Assembly (NCBI GenBank): GCA_963789515.1
Contig: CAWBKW010000002.1
Location: forward strand, 372,001 to 436,000
Reading direction: 5' to 3'
Origin: JBAXEO01 sp963789515
Lineage (GTDB): Bacteria; Actinomycetota; Coriobacteriia; Anaerosomatales; JAAXUF01
Length of the DNA: 64,000 nucleotides
Made by a program: the position numbers and the translations under genes. The first letter of the stretch is position 1; each line of letters begins with the position of its first letter. Shown here in pieces: positions 12,352 through 19,968 of the stretch. The notes beneath the pieces were generated by a model that saw only the letters and a list, made by a program, of their open reading frames with translations, was not told where the DNA came from and ran no database searches.

Positions 12352-13230
12352 ATGTCCGCCAAGCATCCCATCATCGCCATCACCGGGTCGTCCGGGGCCG
12401 GGACCACGACGGTCCAGGCCGCCTTCGAGCAGATCTTTCGCCGAGAAGGCCTCAACCCCGCCGTGATCGAGGGCGACAGCTTCCACCGCTACGACCGCGC
12501 CGAGATGAAGGCGCTGATGGCCGAGGACGAGAAGTCAGGCGGCCACCTGAGCCACTTCGGGCCCGAGGCCAACCTGTTCGGCGAGATCGAGACCCTGTTC
12601 CGTACGTACGCCGAGACCGGCGCCGGCAACCGCCGCTACTACCTGCACAACGCCGAGGAGGCCGAGCCGTTCGGCCAGGAGCCGGGCACCTTCACGCCTT
12701 GGGCGCCGCTCGACGAGGACTCCGACCTGCTCTTCTACGAGGGTCTGCACGGTGCGGTCGTCACCGGCGATGTCGACGTCGCGCAGTACCCCGACCTCAT
12801 CATCGGCGTGGTGCCGGTCATCAACCTCGAGTGGATCCAGAAGATCAACCGGGACTGCCGCTACCGCGGCTACTCGATCGAAGCGGTCACCGACGTGATC
12901 CTGCGCAGGATGCCCGACTACGTGCACTACATCACCCCCCAGTTCAGCCGCACGCACGTGAACTTCCAGCGGGTCCCGATCGTCGACACCTCCAACCCGT
13001 TCGTGGCCCGCACGATACCGTCGCCGGACGAGTCGATGCTGGTGATCAGATTCAGGGATTCAAAGGGCATCGATTTCCCGTATCTTCTGAGCATGCTGCA
13101 TGACTCGTTCATGTCGCGCCCGAACACGATCGTCGCGCCGGGCGGCAAGATGGACCTCGCCATGCAGCTCATCTTCACGCCGTTCATCACGCGCATGGCC
13201 GAGCGGCGCCGCAAGGCGCTCGCGCGGTAG
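12352..13230 (+). CDS. prk: Phosphoribulokinase, proteobacterial type
   Basis: Phosphorylates ribulose 5-phosphate with ATP to give ribulose 1,5-bisphosphate, the substrate of RuBisCO. 292 residues starting MSAKHPIIAITGSSGAGTTT, with the P-loop at about residues 11-20. Other class I features are the short length, VIEGDSFHRYDRAEMKA, LLFYEGLHGAVVTG (Walker B-like) and the C-terminal FPYLLSMLHDSFMSR. Plant and cyanobacterial enzymes are longer with redox cysteines in the N-terminal loop, which are absent. A GAGAGGAG box precedes the start. PRK next to RuBisCO argues for a complete Calvin cycle rather than a nucleotide-salvage role. Confidence 0.96.
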   Translation: MSAKHPIIAITGSSGAGTTTVQAAFEQIFRREGLNPAVIEGDSFHRYDRAEMKALMAEDEKSGGHLSHFGPEANLFGEIETLFRTYAETGAGNRRYYLHNAEEAEPFGQEPGTFTPWAPLDEDSDLLFYEGLHGAVVTGDVDVAQYPDLIIGVVPVINLEWIQKINRDCRYRGYSIEAVTDVILRRMPDYVHYITPQFSRTHVNFQRVPIVDTSNPFVARTIPSPDESMLVIRFRDSKGIDFPYLLSMLHDSFMSRPNTIVAPGGKMDLAMQLIFTPFITRMAERRRKALAR

Positions 13231-13288
13231 GACCCGTCCCCGCGCCGCGGCAGGGACGCCGCGGGCACGCCTGAGGAAGGAACCAACG

Positions 13289-14329
13289 ATGGCTCTCATC
13301 TCGATGCGCCAGCTGCTCGACCACGCGGCCGAGAACGGCTACGGCTTGCCGGCGTTCAACGTGAACAACATGGAGCAGATCCAGGGCATCATGGAGGCCG
13401 CCGCCGAGACAGACAGTCCCGTCATCCTTCAGGGCTCCGCGGGCGCCCGCAAGTACGCGGGCGAGCCGTTCCTGCGCAAGCTCGTCGAGGCCGCCGTCGA
13501 GCAATGGCCCGACATCCCCATCGCGATGCATCAGGACCACGGCTCCAGCCCGGCGGTCTGCCAGAAGTCGATCCGCTCCGGGTTCACGAGCGTCATGATG
13601 GACGGCTCGCTCCTCGCCGACGCCAAGACGCCCTCGAGCTACGAGTACAACATCGAGGTCACCCGTCGCGTGGTCGACATGGCACACGCCGTGGGGGTCT
13701 CGGTCGAGGGCGAACTCGGGGTCCTCGGCTCGCTGGAGACCGGTGAGGCGGGGGAGGAGGACGGCGTCGGCGCTGAGGGCAAGCTGACCCGCGAGCAGCT
13801 GCTGACCGACCCCGACCAGGCCGTCGACTTCGTCGCCCAGACCGGATGCGACGCGCTGGCCATCGCCATCGGCACGAGCCACGGCGCCTACAAGTTCACC
13901 AAGCGCCCCACCGGCGAGGTCCTCGCAATCGACCGCATCGTCGAGATTCATCGTCGTCTGCCGGACACGCACCTGGTCATGCACGGCTCCTCGAGCGTGC
14001 CGCAGGAGTGGCTCGAGGTCATTCGCGAGTTCGGCGGAGAGATGAAAGAGACCTACGGCGTGCCGTTCGACGAGATCCGCGAGGGCATCCGAAACGGCGT
14101 GCGCAAGGTCAACATCGACACCGACATCCGCCTCGCCATGACCGGCGCCATGCGGCGCGCCATGGCCGAGGACCCCGGCGTCTTCGACCCGCGCGTGTTC
14201 CTCAAGGCCGCCCGGCAGGCCACCCGCGAGCTGTGCGCCGGGCGCTACGAGGCGTTCGGCGCGGCAGGGTGGGCGCGCAAGATCAAGCCGGTTTCCCTCG
14301 AGGTGATGGCCGAGAAGTACGGCTACTGA
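13289..14329 (+). CDS. fba: Fructose-bisphosphate aldolase, class II (CbbA type)
   Basis: Zinc-dependent aldolase that condenses glyceraldehyde 3-phosphate and dihydroxyacetone phosphate. In Calvin-cycle operons the CbbA form can also use erythrose 4-phosphate. 346 residues starting MALISMRQLLDHAAENGYGLPAFNVNNMEQ after AGGAAGG. Zinc and active-site residues lie in AMHQDHGSSPAVCQ (about 79-92), VEGELGVLG, IGTSHGAYKF and VMHGSSSVPQEW. The segment KVNIDTDIRLAMTGAMRR is typical of the long CbbA/Fba2 form. No frameshift. Confidence 0.95.
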   Translation: MALISMRQLLDHAAENGYGLPAFNVNNMEQIQGIMEAAAETDSPVILQGSAGARKYAGEPFLRKLVEAAVEQWPDIPIAMHQDHGSSPAVCQKSIRSGFTSVMMDGSLLADAKTPSSYEYNIEVTRRVVDMAHAVGVSVEGELGVLGSLETGEAGEEDGVGAEGKLTREQLLTDPDQAVDFVAQTGCDALAIAIGTSHGAYKFTKRPTGEVLAIDRIVEIHRRLPDTHLVMHGSSSVPQEWLEVIREFGGEMKETYGVPFDEIREGIRNGVRKVNIDTDIRLAMTGAMRRAMAEDPGVFDPRVFLKAARQATRELCAGRYEAFGAAGWARKIKPVSLEVMAEKYGY

Positions 14330-14443
14330 CCCCGCCACCACAGGGGAGCTGAGTGGTATCCTTTCTCCGCCCTTTCGAGGGTGTCCTGCGCGAATCTCCA
14401 CCCCGTAGCATCGTCACCCACGTCCCGTGATTGGAGCGCTGCC

Positions 14444-15301
14444 ATGCCGGACTTCTCGGCTATCAGGGCCAAGGCCGCCCGCATGCGGATCGACATCGTC
14501 GAGATGATCGCCGAGGCCGGAAGCGGCCACCCCGGCGGGTCTCTGTCTGCCGCTGACATCGTCGCGACGCTCTACTTCGGCGACGTGCTGCGCTACGACG
14601 CGGCCCAGCCGCAGTGGCCTGACCGCGACCGCTTCATCCTCTCGAAGGGTCACGCAGGTCCGGTGCTCTACGCCGCGCTCGCCGAGGCCGGCTACTTCGG
14701 CCGTGACCACCTGTCGACGCTGCGCAAACTCGGCTCGATGCTGCAGGGTCACCCCGACTCTCGCAAGACTCCGGGTGTCGAGGTGTCCACCGGGTCGCTC
14801 GGCCAAGGGCTCTCGATCTCCTCGGGCCTTGCTGCCGGACTGCGTGGCGGCGAGGTGCCCGAACCGTCGCACGGCGACCGCACGGTGTTCTGCCTCATGG
14901 GCGACGGCGAGCTGCAGGAGGGCCAGGTCTGGGAGGGCGCGATGTTCGCCGCCCACGAGGGCCTCTCCAACCTCGTCGCGATCGTCGACCACAACGGCCT
15001 TCAGATCGACGGGGCCTGCACCGAGGTCATGTGCCTCGGCACCGTCGCCGACAAGTTCCGCGCGTTCGACTGGTACGTCATCGAGGTCGACGGGCACGAC
15101 GTCGAGGCCGTGTACGACGCGCTGGTCGCGGCCAAGGCCTATGCAGACGGCCCGGCGGTCATCGTCGCCCACACGATCAAGGGCAAGGGCGTCTCGTTCA
15201 TGGAAGGTGACGCAGGCTGGCACGGCAAGGCACCCTCGGCCGAGCAGGTAGCCATCGCCGTCGGGGAACTCACTCCGCTGACCGAAGGGGGCGCCTCATG
15301 A
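14444..15301 (+). CDS. tktA: Transketolase, N-terminal (TPP-binding) subunit
   Basis: First half of a split transketolase, 285 residues, starting MPDFSAIRAKAARMRIDIVEM. It carries SGHPGGSLSAADIVATLYFG and the thiamine-pyrophosphate motif beginning MGDGELQEGQVWEG and ending DHNGLQIDG. The partner subunit overlaps by 4 bases (ATGA), so the two are translationally coupled. Transketolase transfers two-carbon units among sugar phosphates and regenerates pentose phosphates in the Calvin cycle. Split forms are common in Actinobacteria, Firmicutes and archaea. Proteobacterial cbbT is fused, so this part of the operon has a different origin or was recruited locally. Confidence 0.94.
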   Translation: MPDFSAIRAKAARMRIDIVEMIAEAGSGHPGGSLSAADIVATLYFGDVLRYDAAQPQWPDRDRFILSKGHAGPVLYAALAEAGYFGRDHLSTLRKLGSMLQGHPDSRKTPGVEVSTGSLGQGLSISSGLAAGLRGGEVPEPSHGDRTVFCLMGDGELQEGQVWEGAMFAAHEGLSNLVAIVDHNGLQIDGACTEVMCLGTVADKFRAFDWYVIEVDGHDVEAVYDALVAAKAYADGPAVIVAHTIKGKGVSFMEGDAGWHGKAPSAEQVAIAVGELTPLTEGGAS

Positions 15302-16230
15302 GTAACAAGGCAACGCGCGAGGCGCTCGGGGAAACGCTCGTCGAACTCGCCGACGAGGGAGTCGACGTCGTCGCCGTCGAGGCCGATCTCTCCAAGTCCA
15401 CCACCACGTTCAAGCTCGAAGAGAAGTACGAAGAGCGCTTCTTCAACGTCGGTATCGCTGAGGCCAACATGATGGATGTCGCTGCCGGACTTGCCGTTGC
15501 GGGCAAGATCGCCTTCACCGGATCGTTCGCCGTGTTCGCCACCGGTCGTGCGTACGACCAGATCCGCAATACCGTCTGCTACGCCGGCCTCAACGTGAAG
15601 ATCACGCCGACCCACGCCGGCATCACCGTGGGACCGGACGGTGGTAGTCACCAGATGATCGAGGACCTTGCTCTCATGCGTGTGCTTCCCGGCATGCGCG
15701 TGCTCGTCCCCGCCGACTACCATTCCGCCAAAGCCGCAATTCGTGTGGCTGCGGCAACGCCGGGGCCGTTCTACGTGCGCTTGGGCCGAGCGACACTTCC
15801 GGAGGTCTATCCCGCCGAGGTCGAGCTCGAGGTAGGCGGCGCAAACGTGCTGCGCCACGGCACCGACGTCACGATCGTTGCGTGCGGCGTGATGGTCGCC
15901 CAGGCACTCGCCGCGGCCGACATCCTCGCGGCCGACGACCTCTCCGCCGAGGTCATCGACGCGTACTCCATCAAGCCGCTCGATGAAGACACCATCCTGC
16001 GGAGCGCTCGCAAGACCGGCGTCGTGGTCACCTGCGAGGAGCACAGCATCATCGGCGGTCTCGGTTCGGCGGTCGCCGAGGTTCTGGCCGAGCACGCGCC
16101 GCGCAAGATGGTCCGAATCGGCGTGCGAGACGTCTTTGGCACGTCGGGCGAACCCGATGAGCTCATGGCTCACTACGGCCTGATGGCGGCTGATATCGCG
16201 CGGGCAGCGTCGAGCCTGGTCATCCGTTAG
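15298..16230 (+). CDS. tktB: Transketolase, C-terminal (pyrimidine-binding) subunit
   Basis: Second half of the split transketolase, 310 residues, starting MSNKATREALGETLVELADEG. It has the pyrimidine-binding domain (FFNVGIAEANMMDVAAGLAVAG, with the catalytic glutamate in IAEAN) and the C-terminal transketolase domain (TGVVVTCEEHSIIGGLGSAV). It pairs with the product of the overlapping upstream gene. It is the last gene of the cbb operon. The next gene, ftsE, begins about 200 bases later and belongs to the cell-division locus. Confidence 0.94.
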   Translation: MSNKATREALGETLVELADEGVDVVAVEADLSKSTTTFKLEEKYEERFFNVGIAEANMMDVAAGLAVAGKIAFTGSFAVFATGRAYDQIRNTVCYAGLNVKITPTHAGITVGPDGGSHQMIEDLALMRVLPGMRVLVPADYHSAKAAIRVAAATPGPFYVRLGRATLPEVYPAEVELEVGGANVLRHGTDVTIVACGVMVAQALAAADILAADDLSAEVIDAYSIKPLDEDTILRSARKTGVVVTCEEHSIIGGLGSAVAEVLAEHAPRKMVRIGVRDVFGTSGEPDELMAHYGLMAADIARAASSLVIR

Positions 16231-16435
16231 GCACGTCTCGGACGCACGCGCCACCGCGCATCTCCACACGACCTCCATGCCCGGCGGGGGTGTCGTTGCG
16301 CGCTCTTTGCTAAACTGTGGTCAGGGAATCGTCGCAATGAAATGGAGCATCCCTTTGACTGACATGAGCGACGCGTCCGCCCGGACAGCCACCGTGGCGC
16401 CGGACGCAGCGGTTCTGCCGCGTACAGGCCCTTCG

Positions 16436-17122
16436 ATGATCACCTTGAAGGGCGTGTCCAAGTACTACATCCCAACGAAGCCCGCACTCGATGACGTCAA
16501 CGTCGACATCGGTTCGGGCGAGTTCGTGTTCATTGTCGGGCATTCAGGCTCAGGCAAGTCCACGTTCATCCGCATGCTCCTCAGGGAGCTCACGCCGACC
16601 CGAGGGCAGATCATCGTGGCCGGCCAGGACTTGGGCAAGATGAAGAACTGGAAGGTGCCGTACCTGCGCCGGAACATCGGCTGCGTGTTCCAGGACTTCA
16701 AGCTCCTCCCCAACAAGACCTCCTTCGAGAACGTCGCGTTCGCGCTCGAGGTCATCGGCAAGTCCAAGCACGTCATCCGTACCCAAGTGCCGGAGGTGCT
16801 TCGGCTGGTTGGGCTCGAGGACAAGATCGACAACTACCCCGACGAGCTCTCCGGCGGAGAGCAGCAACGTGTGTCGATCGCCCGTGCCTTCGTCAACCGT
16901 CCGCCGTTGCTGCTCTGCGACGAACCGACGGGTAACCTCGACCCTCAGACTTCGCTCGGCATCATGAAGTTGCTCGAACGGATCAACAAGACCGGAACCA
17001 CCGTGCTTGTCGCAACGCACGACCGCGACATGGTGGACAACATGCGTCGCCGCGTCATCGCCCTGGATGGCGGAAGAATCATTCGCGACCAGGACCGAGG
17101 AGTCTACGGCTATGTCGATTAA
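16436..17122 (+). CDS. ftsE: Cell division ATP-binding protein FtsE
   Basis: ABC-type ATPase that, with FtsX, controls peptidoglycan hydrolases at the division site. ATG 16436 gives MITLKGVSKYYIPTKPALDDV and a 228-residue product, the standard FtsE size. An upstream in-frame ATG at 16364 would add 24 residues of low similarity. Walker A is GHSGSGKST, the signature is LSGGEQQRVS and Walker B is LLLCDEPTGNLD. It overlaps ftsX by 11 bases. A promoter probably lies in 16231-16360, because the transketolase genes end there. Confidence 0.96.
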   Translation: MITLKGVSKYYIPTKPALDDVNVDIGSGEFVFIVGHSGSGKSTFIRMLLRELTPTRGQIIVAGQDLGKMKNWKVPYLRRNIGCVFQDFKLLPNKTSFENVAFALEVIGKSKHVIRTQVPEVLRLVGLEDKIDNYPDELSGGEQQRVSIARAFVNRPPLLLCDEPTGNLDPQTSLGIMKLLERINKTGTTVLVATHDRDMVDNMRRRVIALDGGRIIRDQDRGVYGYVD

Positions 17123-18029
17123 CGTCGGGTACTTTGCCAGGGAGTCGTTCCAGAACTTCCGGCGCAACTGGGCCATCACCCTCGGAGCGGTCATCACGAT
17201 CTACCTGTCCCTGTTGCTCGTCGGCGTGTTCCTCGTCACGGGCGTCATCGTAAACAGCGTCGTGAAGTCCGTGGAAGACAAGGTCACCATCCAGATCTTC
17301 ATCAAGGACGGTGCTCCGACCGCCGATGTAAGTGCGCTCCAGGAGTCGCTGGTCGCCGAGAACACGCTGGTCGAGGGAGTCTCGTACACCAACAAGGATC
17401 AGGCGCTGGCCAAGTTCAAGCAGGACATGGCGCAGAGCCCCGAGATCATCCAGCAGCTCGAGGGCAACCCGCTGCCGGCGTCGCTCGACGTCACGCTCAA
17501 GGACCCGCGAACCGTCGAGCAGATGGTGGCCAAGATCAAGGCCAATGCCATCTTCCTCAAGGTCGCCGACCGCCCTGACAACCCGGAGGAGTCCCTCAAG
17601 TACGGGCAGCAGATCGTCAAGAAGCTCTTCGCGTTCACGCGCGTTCTGCGTTGGCTCGAGATCGCCTTCGTCACCATGCTCGCCATCGTTTCGCTCATTC
17701 TCATCAACAACTCGATCCGCCTTGCCATCTACGCCCGCCGCAAGGAGATCGGCATCATGCGCCTCGTCGGAGCGAGCAACTGGTTCATTCGGACGCCGTT
17801 CCTGCTCGAGGGCCTGCTGCAGTCTCTGATTGGCGCGAGCCTTGCAATCCTGTCGATCGTAGGACTGCAAGGGCTGATCATGCCTCGGCTTGGAGAGGCC
17901 CTGCCGTTCCTCCCCGTGGGAATGGACGGCGGCGCCACCTTCCAGATTGCCGCGACGCTCATCATCGCGGGAATCGTCATCGGTCTGGCTGGCTCGGGAT
18001 TCGCGCTCAGTCGCTACCTGAAGGTCTAG
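17112..18029 (+). CDS. ftsX: Cell division membrane protein FtsX
   Basis: Membrane partner of FtsE, 305 residues, starting MSINVGYFARESFQNFRRNW. It has the family layout: a first membrane segment at about 23-50, an extracellular domain of roughly 130 residues (VEDKVTIQIFIKDGAPTAD onward), then three membrane segments (WLEIAFVTMLAIVSLILINN, LLEGLLQSLIGASLAILS and IAATLIIAGIVIGLAGSGF). The motif NSIRLAIYARRKEIGIMRL is the FtsX/MacB hallmark. The extracellular loop recruits murein hydrolase activators. ctpA lies 43 bases downstream. Confidence 0.95.
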   Translation: MSINVGYFARESFQNFRRNWAITLGAVITIYLSLLLVGVFLVTGVIVNSVVKSVEDKVTIQIFIKDGAPTADVSALQESLVAENTLVEGVSYTNKDQALAKFKQDMAQSPEIIQQLEGNPLPASLDVTLKDPRTVEQMVAKIKANAIFLKVADRPDNPEESLKYGQQIVKKLFAFTRVLRWLEIAFVTMLAIVSLILINNSIRLAIYARRKEIGIMRLVGASNWFIRTPFLLEGLLQSLIGASLAILSIVGLQGLIMPRLGEALPFLPVGMDGGATFQIAATLIIAGIVIGLAGSGFALSRYLKV

Positions 18030-18072
18030 ACCGTTTGCCCTTCGGGCAACAACACGAAAGCGGTATAGCTAC

Positions 18073-19296
18073 ATGAACAGGACCACCAAGGTCATCCTTG
18101 CCGTGGCGGTGAGCGTGATCATCCTCTCCGTGGGGTTCATCGGCGGCTTCGCCATGTCCAAGATCTCGCCTGCGATGGGAAGCCTGTCGCCCATCCCTTC
18201 TCCGGACGCCGCGCGGAGCAACGTCGGCTCCGCCGTTGACGAGATCAACCAGCTTCTCAGGGAGCGAGCGCTCGAGCCTCCGAGTGAGACCTCGGCAACG
18301 GCCGGTGCGATCCAAGGGCTCTTGGAGAGCGGCGGGGACAAGTACGCGAGCTACTTCGACACGAAGCACTACAAGGCGTTCAACGAGGAGACGATGGGCG
18401 CCTTCGGCGGCATCGGAGTCGTTCTCGGCGAGAACAAGGCCGGGCAGGCCTACGTGGTCGAGGTCTACAAGGACACCCCCGCACAGCGTGCGGGCATGAA
18501 GGCGGGCGACGTCTTCGCCTCTATCGACGGGGTGAAGCGGGCCAAGTGGACCAGCGAGGAAGTGGTCAAGCGCGTTCGTGGCGAGGCCGGCACCAAGGTC
18601 AAGCTGGTCATGTCGCGTCCCGTCAAGGACGGCGCCGGTGCGCCTGCCGACGTCCCCTTCGAGATCACGCGCGAGAAGATCACCTACCCCAACATCAAGT
18701 CCGAGAAGATCGGCGATGTCGGCTACATCAGGCTCGGGCAGTTCAACGCCAAGGCGGCGGACGACATCAAGAAGGCGGTCGAGGATCTCACCAAGCAGGG
18801 CGCGAAGGGCTTCGTGCTCGACCTGCGTGACGATCCCGGCGGGTTGCTCGACCAGGCGGTCGACGTCTCATCGTTGTTCATCGCCGACGGCGCGATCGTT
18901 CGTGTCGATGAGCGCAACAAGCCGGAGCAGGTCCTCAACGCCACCGGCAACAAGATCACCGACGCGCCGATGGCGGTGCTCATCAACGGTGACTCGGCCT
19001 CGGCGAGCGAGATCGCCGCTGGAGCACTGCAGGACTACGGCCGAGCGGTGCTCGTGGGCGAGAAGTCGTTCGGCAAGGGCAGCGTCCAGACGATCGAGGA
19101 ACTACCCGACGGCGGCGCGGTCAAGTTCACCATCGCGCACTACCTGACACCCAAGAAGCGGGTCATCAACGGCATCGGCCTGACACCCGACGTCATCGTG
19201 GTCATGGACCGCGAGAAGCAGATGGAGCGCAAGACCGATACGCAGCTGCAGAAGGCCCTCGAGATCGTCAAGGAGAAGGTGAAGGCCGGCAAGTAG
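18073..19296 (+). CDS. ctpA: S41 family C-terminal processing peptidase with PDZ domain
   Basis: Membrane-anchored serine protease of the CtpA/Prc family, 407 residues. It has an N-terminal membrane segment at about 7-30, a PDZ domain at about 105-190 (FGGIGVVLGENKAGQAYVVE, TPAQRAGMKAGDVFASIDG) and an S41 domain with the catalytic serine in GDSASASEIAAG and the lysine in GEKSFGKGSVQ, forming a Ser-Lys dyad. These proteases trim envelope proteins at their C-terminus. The gene regularly follows ftsEX in Gram-positive bacteria. A clear terminator follows. Confidence 0.95.
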   Translation: MNRTTKVILAVAVSVIILSVGFIGGFAMSKISPAMGSLSPIPSPDAARSNVGSAVDEINQLLRERALEPPSETSATAGAIQGLLESGGDKYASYFDTKHYKAFNEETMGAFGGIGVVLGENKAGQAYVVEVYKDTPAQRAGMKAGDVFASIDGVKRAKWTSEEVVKRVRGEAGTKVKLVMSRPVKDGAGAPADVPFEITREKITYPNIKSEKIGDVGYIRLGQFNAKAADDIKKAVEDLTKQGAKGFVLDLRDDPGGLLDQAVDVSSLFIADGAIVRVDERNKPEQVLNATGNKITDAPMAVLINGDSASASEIAAGALQDYGRAVLVGEKSFGKGSVQTIEELPDGGAVKFTIAHYLTPKKRVINGIGLTPDVIVVMDREKQMERKTDTQLQKALEIVKEKVKAGK

Positions 19297-19328
19297 CAGG
19301 TATCCGCCCACCCATATGCCAGTACCGG

Positions 19329-19361
19329 AATCGCGGCCGCACGAAGGGGCCGCGATTTCTG
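19329..19361 (+). terminator. Intrinsic terminator after ctpA
   Basis: A 10-bp perfect stem (AATCGCGGCC at 19329-19338 with GGCCGCGATT at 19348-19357) is followed by a T-rich stretch. It ends the ftsE-ftsX-ctpA transcript and lies 33 bases past the ctpA stop. The next gene is on the other strand. Confidence 0.8.
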
Positions 19362-19411
19362 CTTCTCGGCTTCGGAGTCCTGGCGCGGGTCGGTACGCGG
19401 AGGTCGAGCCG

Positions 19412-19840
19412 CTAGTCCTCGTCGTCCTCGTCGTCGAGCACGATGATCGACTCGAAGTCCGGGATGGTCTCCTCCAGCAGGAGATGAGGGCGCTTGGCGT
19501 CCTCGGCGTCGTCCTCGGCCTCGGGCAGCGACACCAGCCGCAGCGTGGAACCGTCACCGAAGAGCGTGAAGCCCCAGCTCTCTTCGCCGAGCTGCTCGAA
19601 GTCCAGATAGCGGAACGAGAGTACGTTGAGGAAGAGGCAGCCGTTGACCACGAGGGTGGAGGACTCCGGGTCGGCCATCAGCTTCACGAGTGCCGCGTGG
19701 CCCTGACTGACCATATCTCCGTGCACGGTGAACGAGTACTCGAGGTTCTCGATGGTCTCGAGGGCCCTGAGCATGTCGCGAGGGTGAGCGAGCGTGCCGC
19801 TGCCGATCAGGCAGGGCGCGAGGTCGCGGTTGGGATCCAT
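19412..19840 (-). CDS. Conserved hypothetical protein with acidic C-terminal tail
   Basis: A protein of 142 residues. The start at 19840 (MDPNRDLAPCLIGSGTLAHP) is preferred over a longer reading from 19891 because a GGAG box sits about 8 bases upstream. It contains a regular alternation of strands and helices (ENLEYSFTVHGDMVSQGHAA, VNGCLFLNVLSFRYLDFEQL) and ends with a strongly acidic tail (IIVLDDEDDED). No membrane segment or known catalytic motif is visible. The family is not recognised. It is convergent with ctpA and divergent from rnr. Confidence 0.7.
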   Translation of the reverse strand: MDPNRDLAPCLIGSGTLAHPRDMLRALETIENLEYSFTVHGDMVSQGHAALVKLMADPESSTLVVNGCLFLNVLSFRYLDFEQLGEESWGFTLFGDGSTLRLVSLPEAEDDAEDAKRPHLLLEETIPDFESIIVLDDEDDED

Positions 19841-19968
19841 GAGGCGGCTCCAGTGCGCAGTGCGGGCGGTTCGTTTGAGGGATTGTAGCACCCCTCGTGC
19901 CGTCGGAGCCCGGGCGCACGCTGTGCGGTAGACTGGGGGTGACGCACGGGTCTTTCAAAGGGGGCGCT

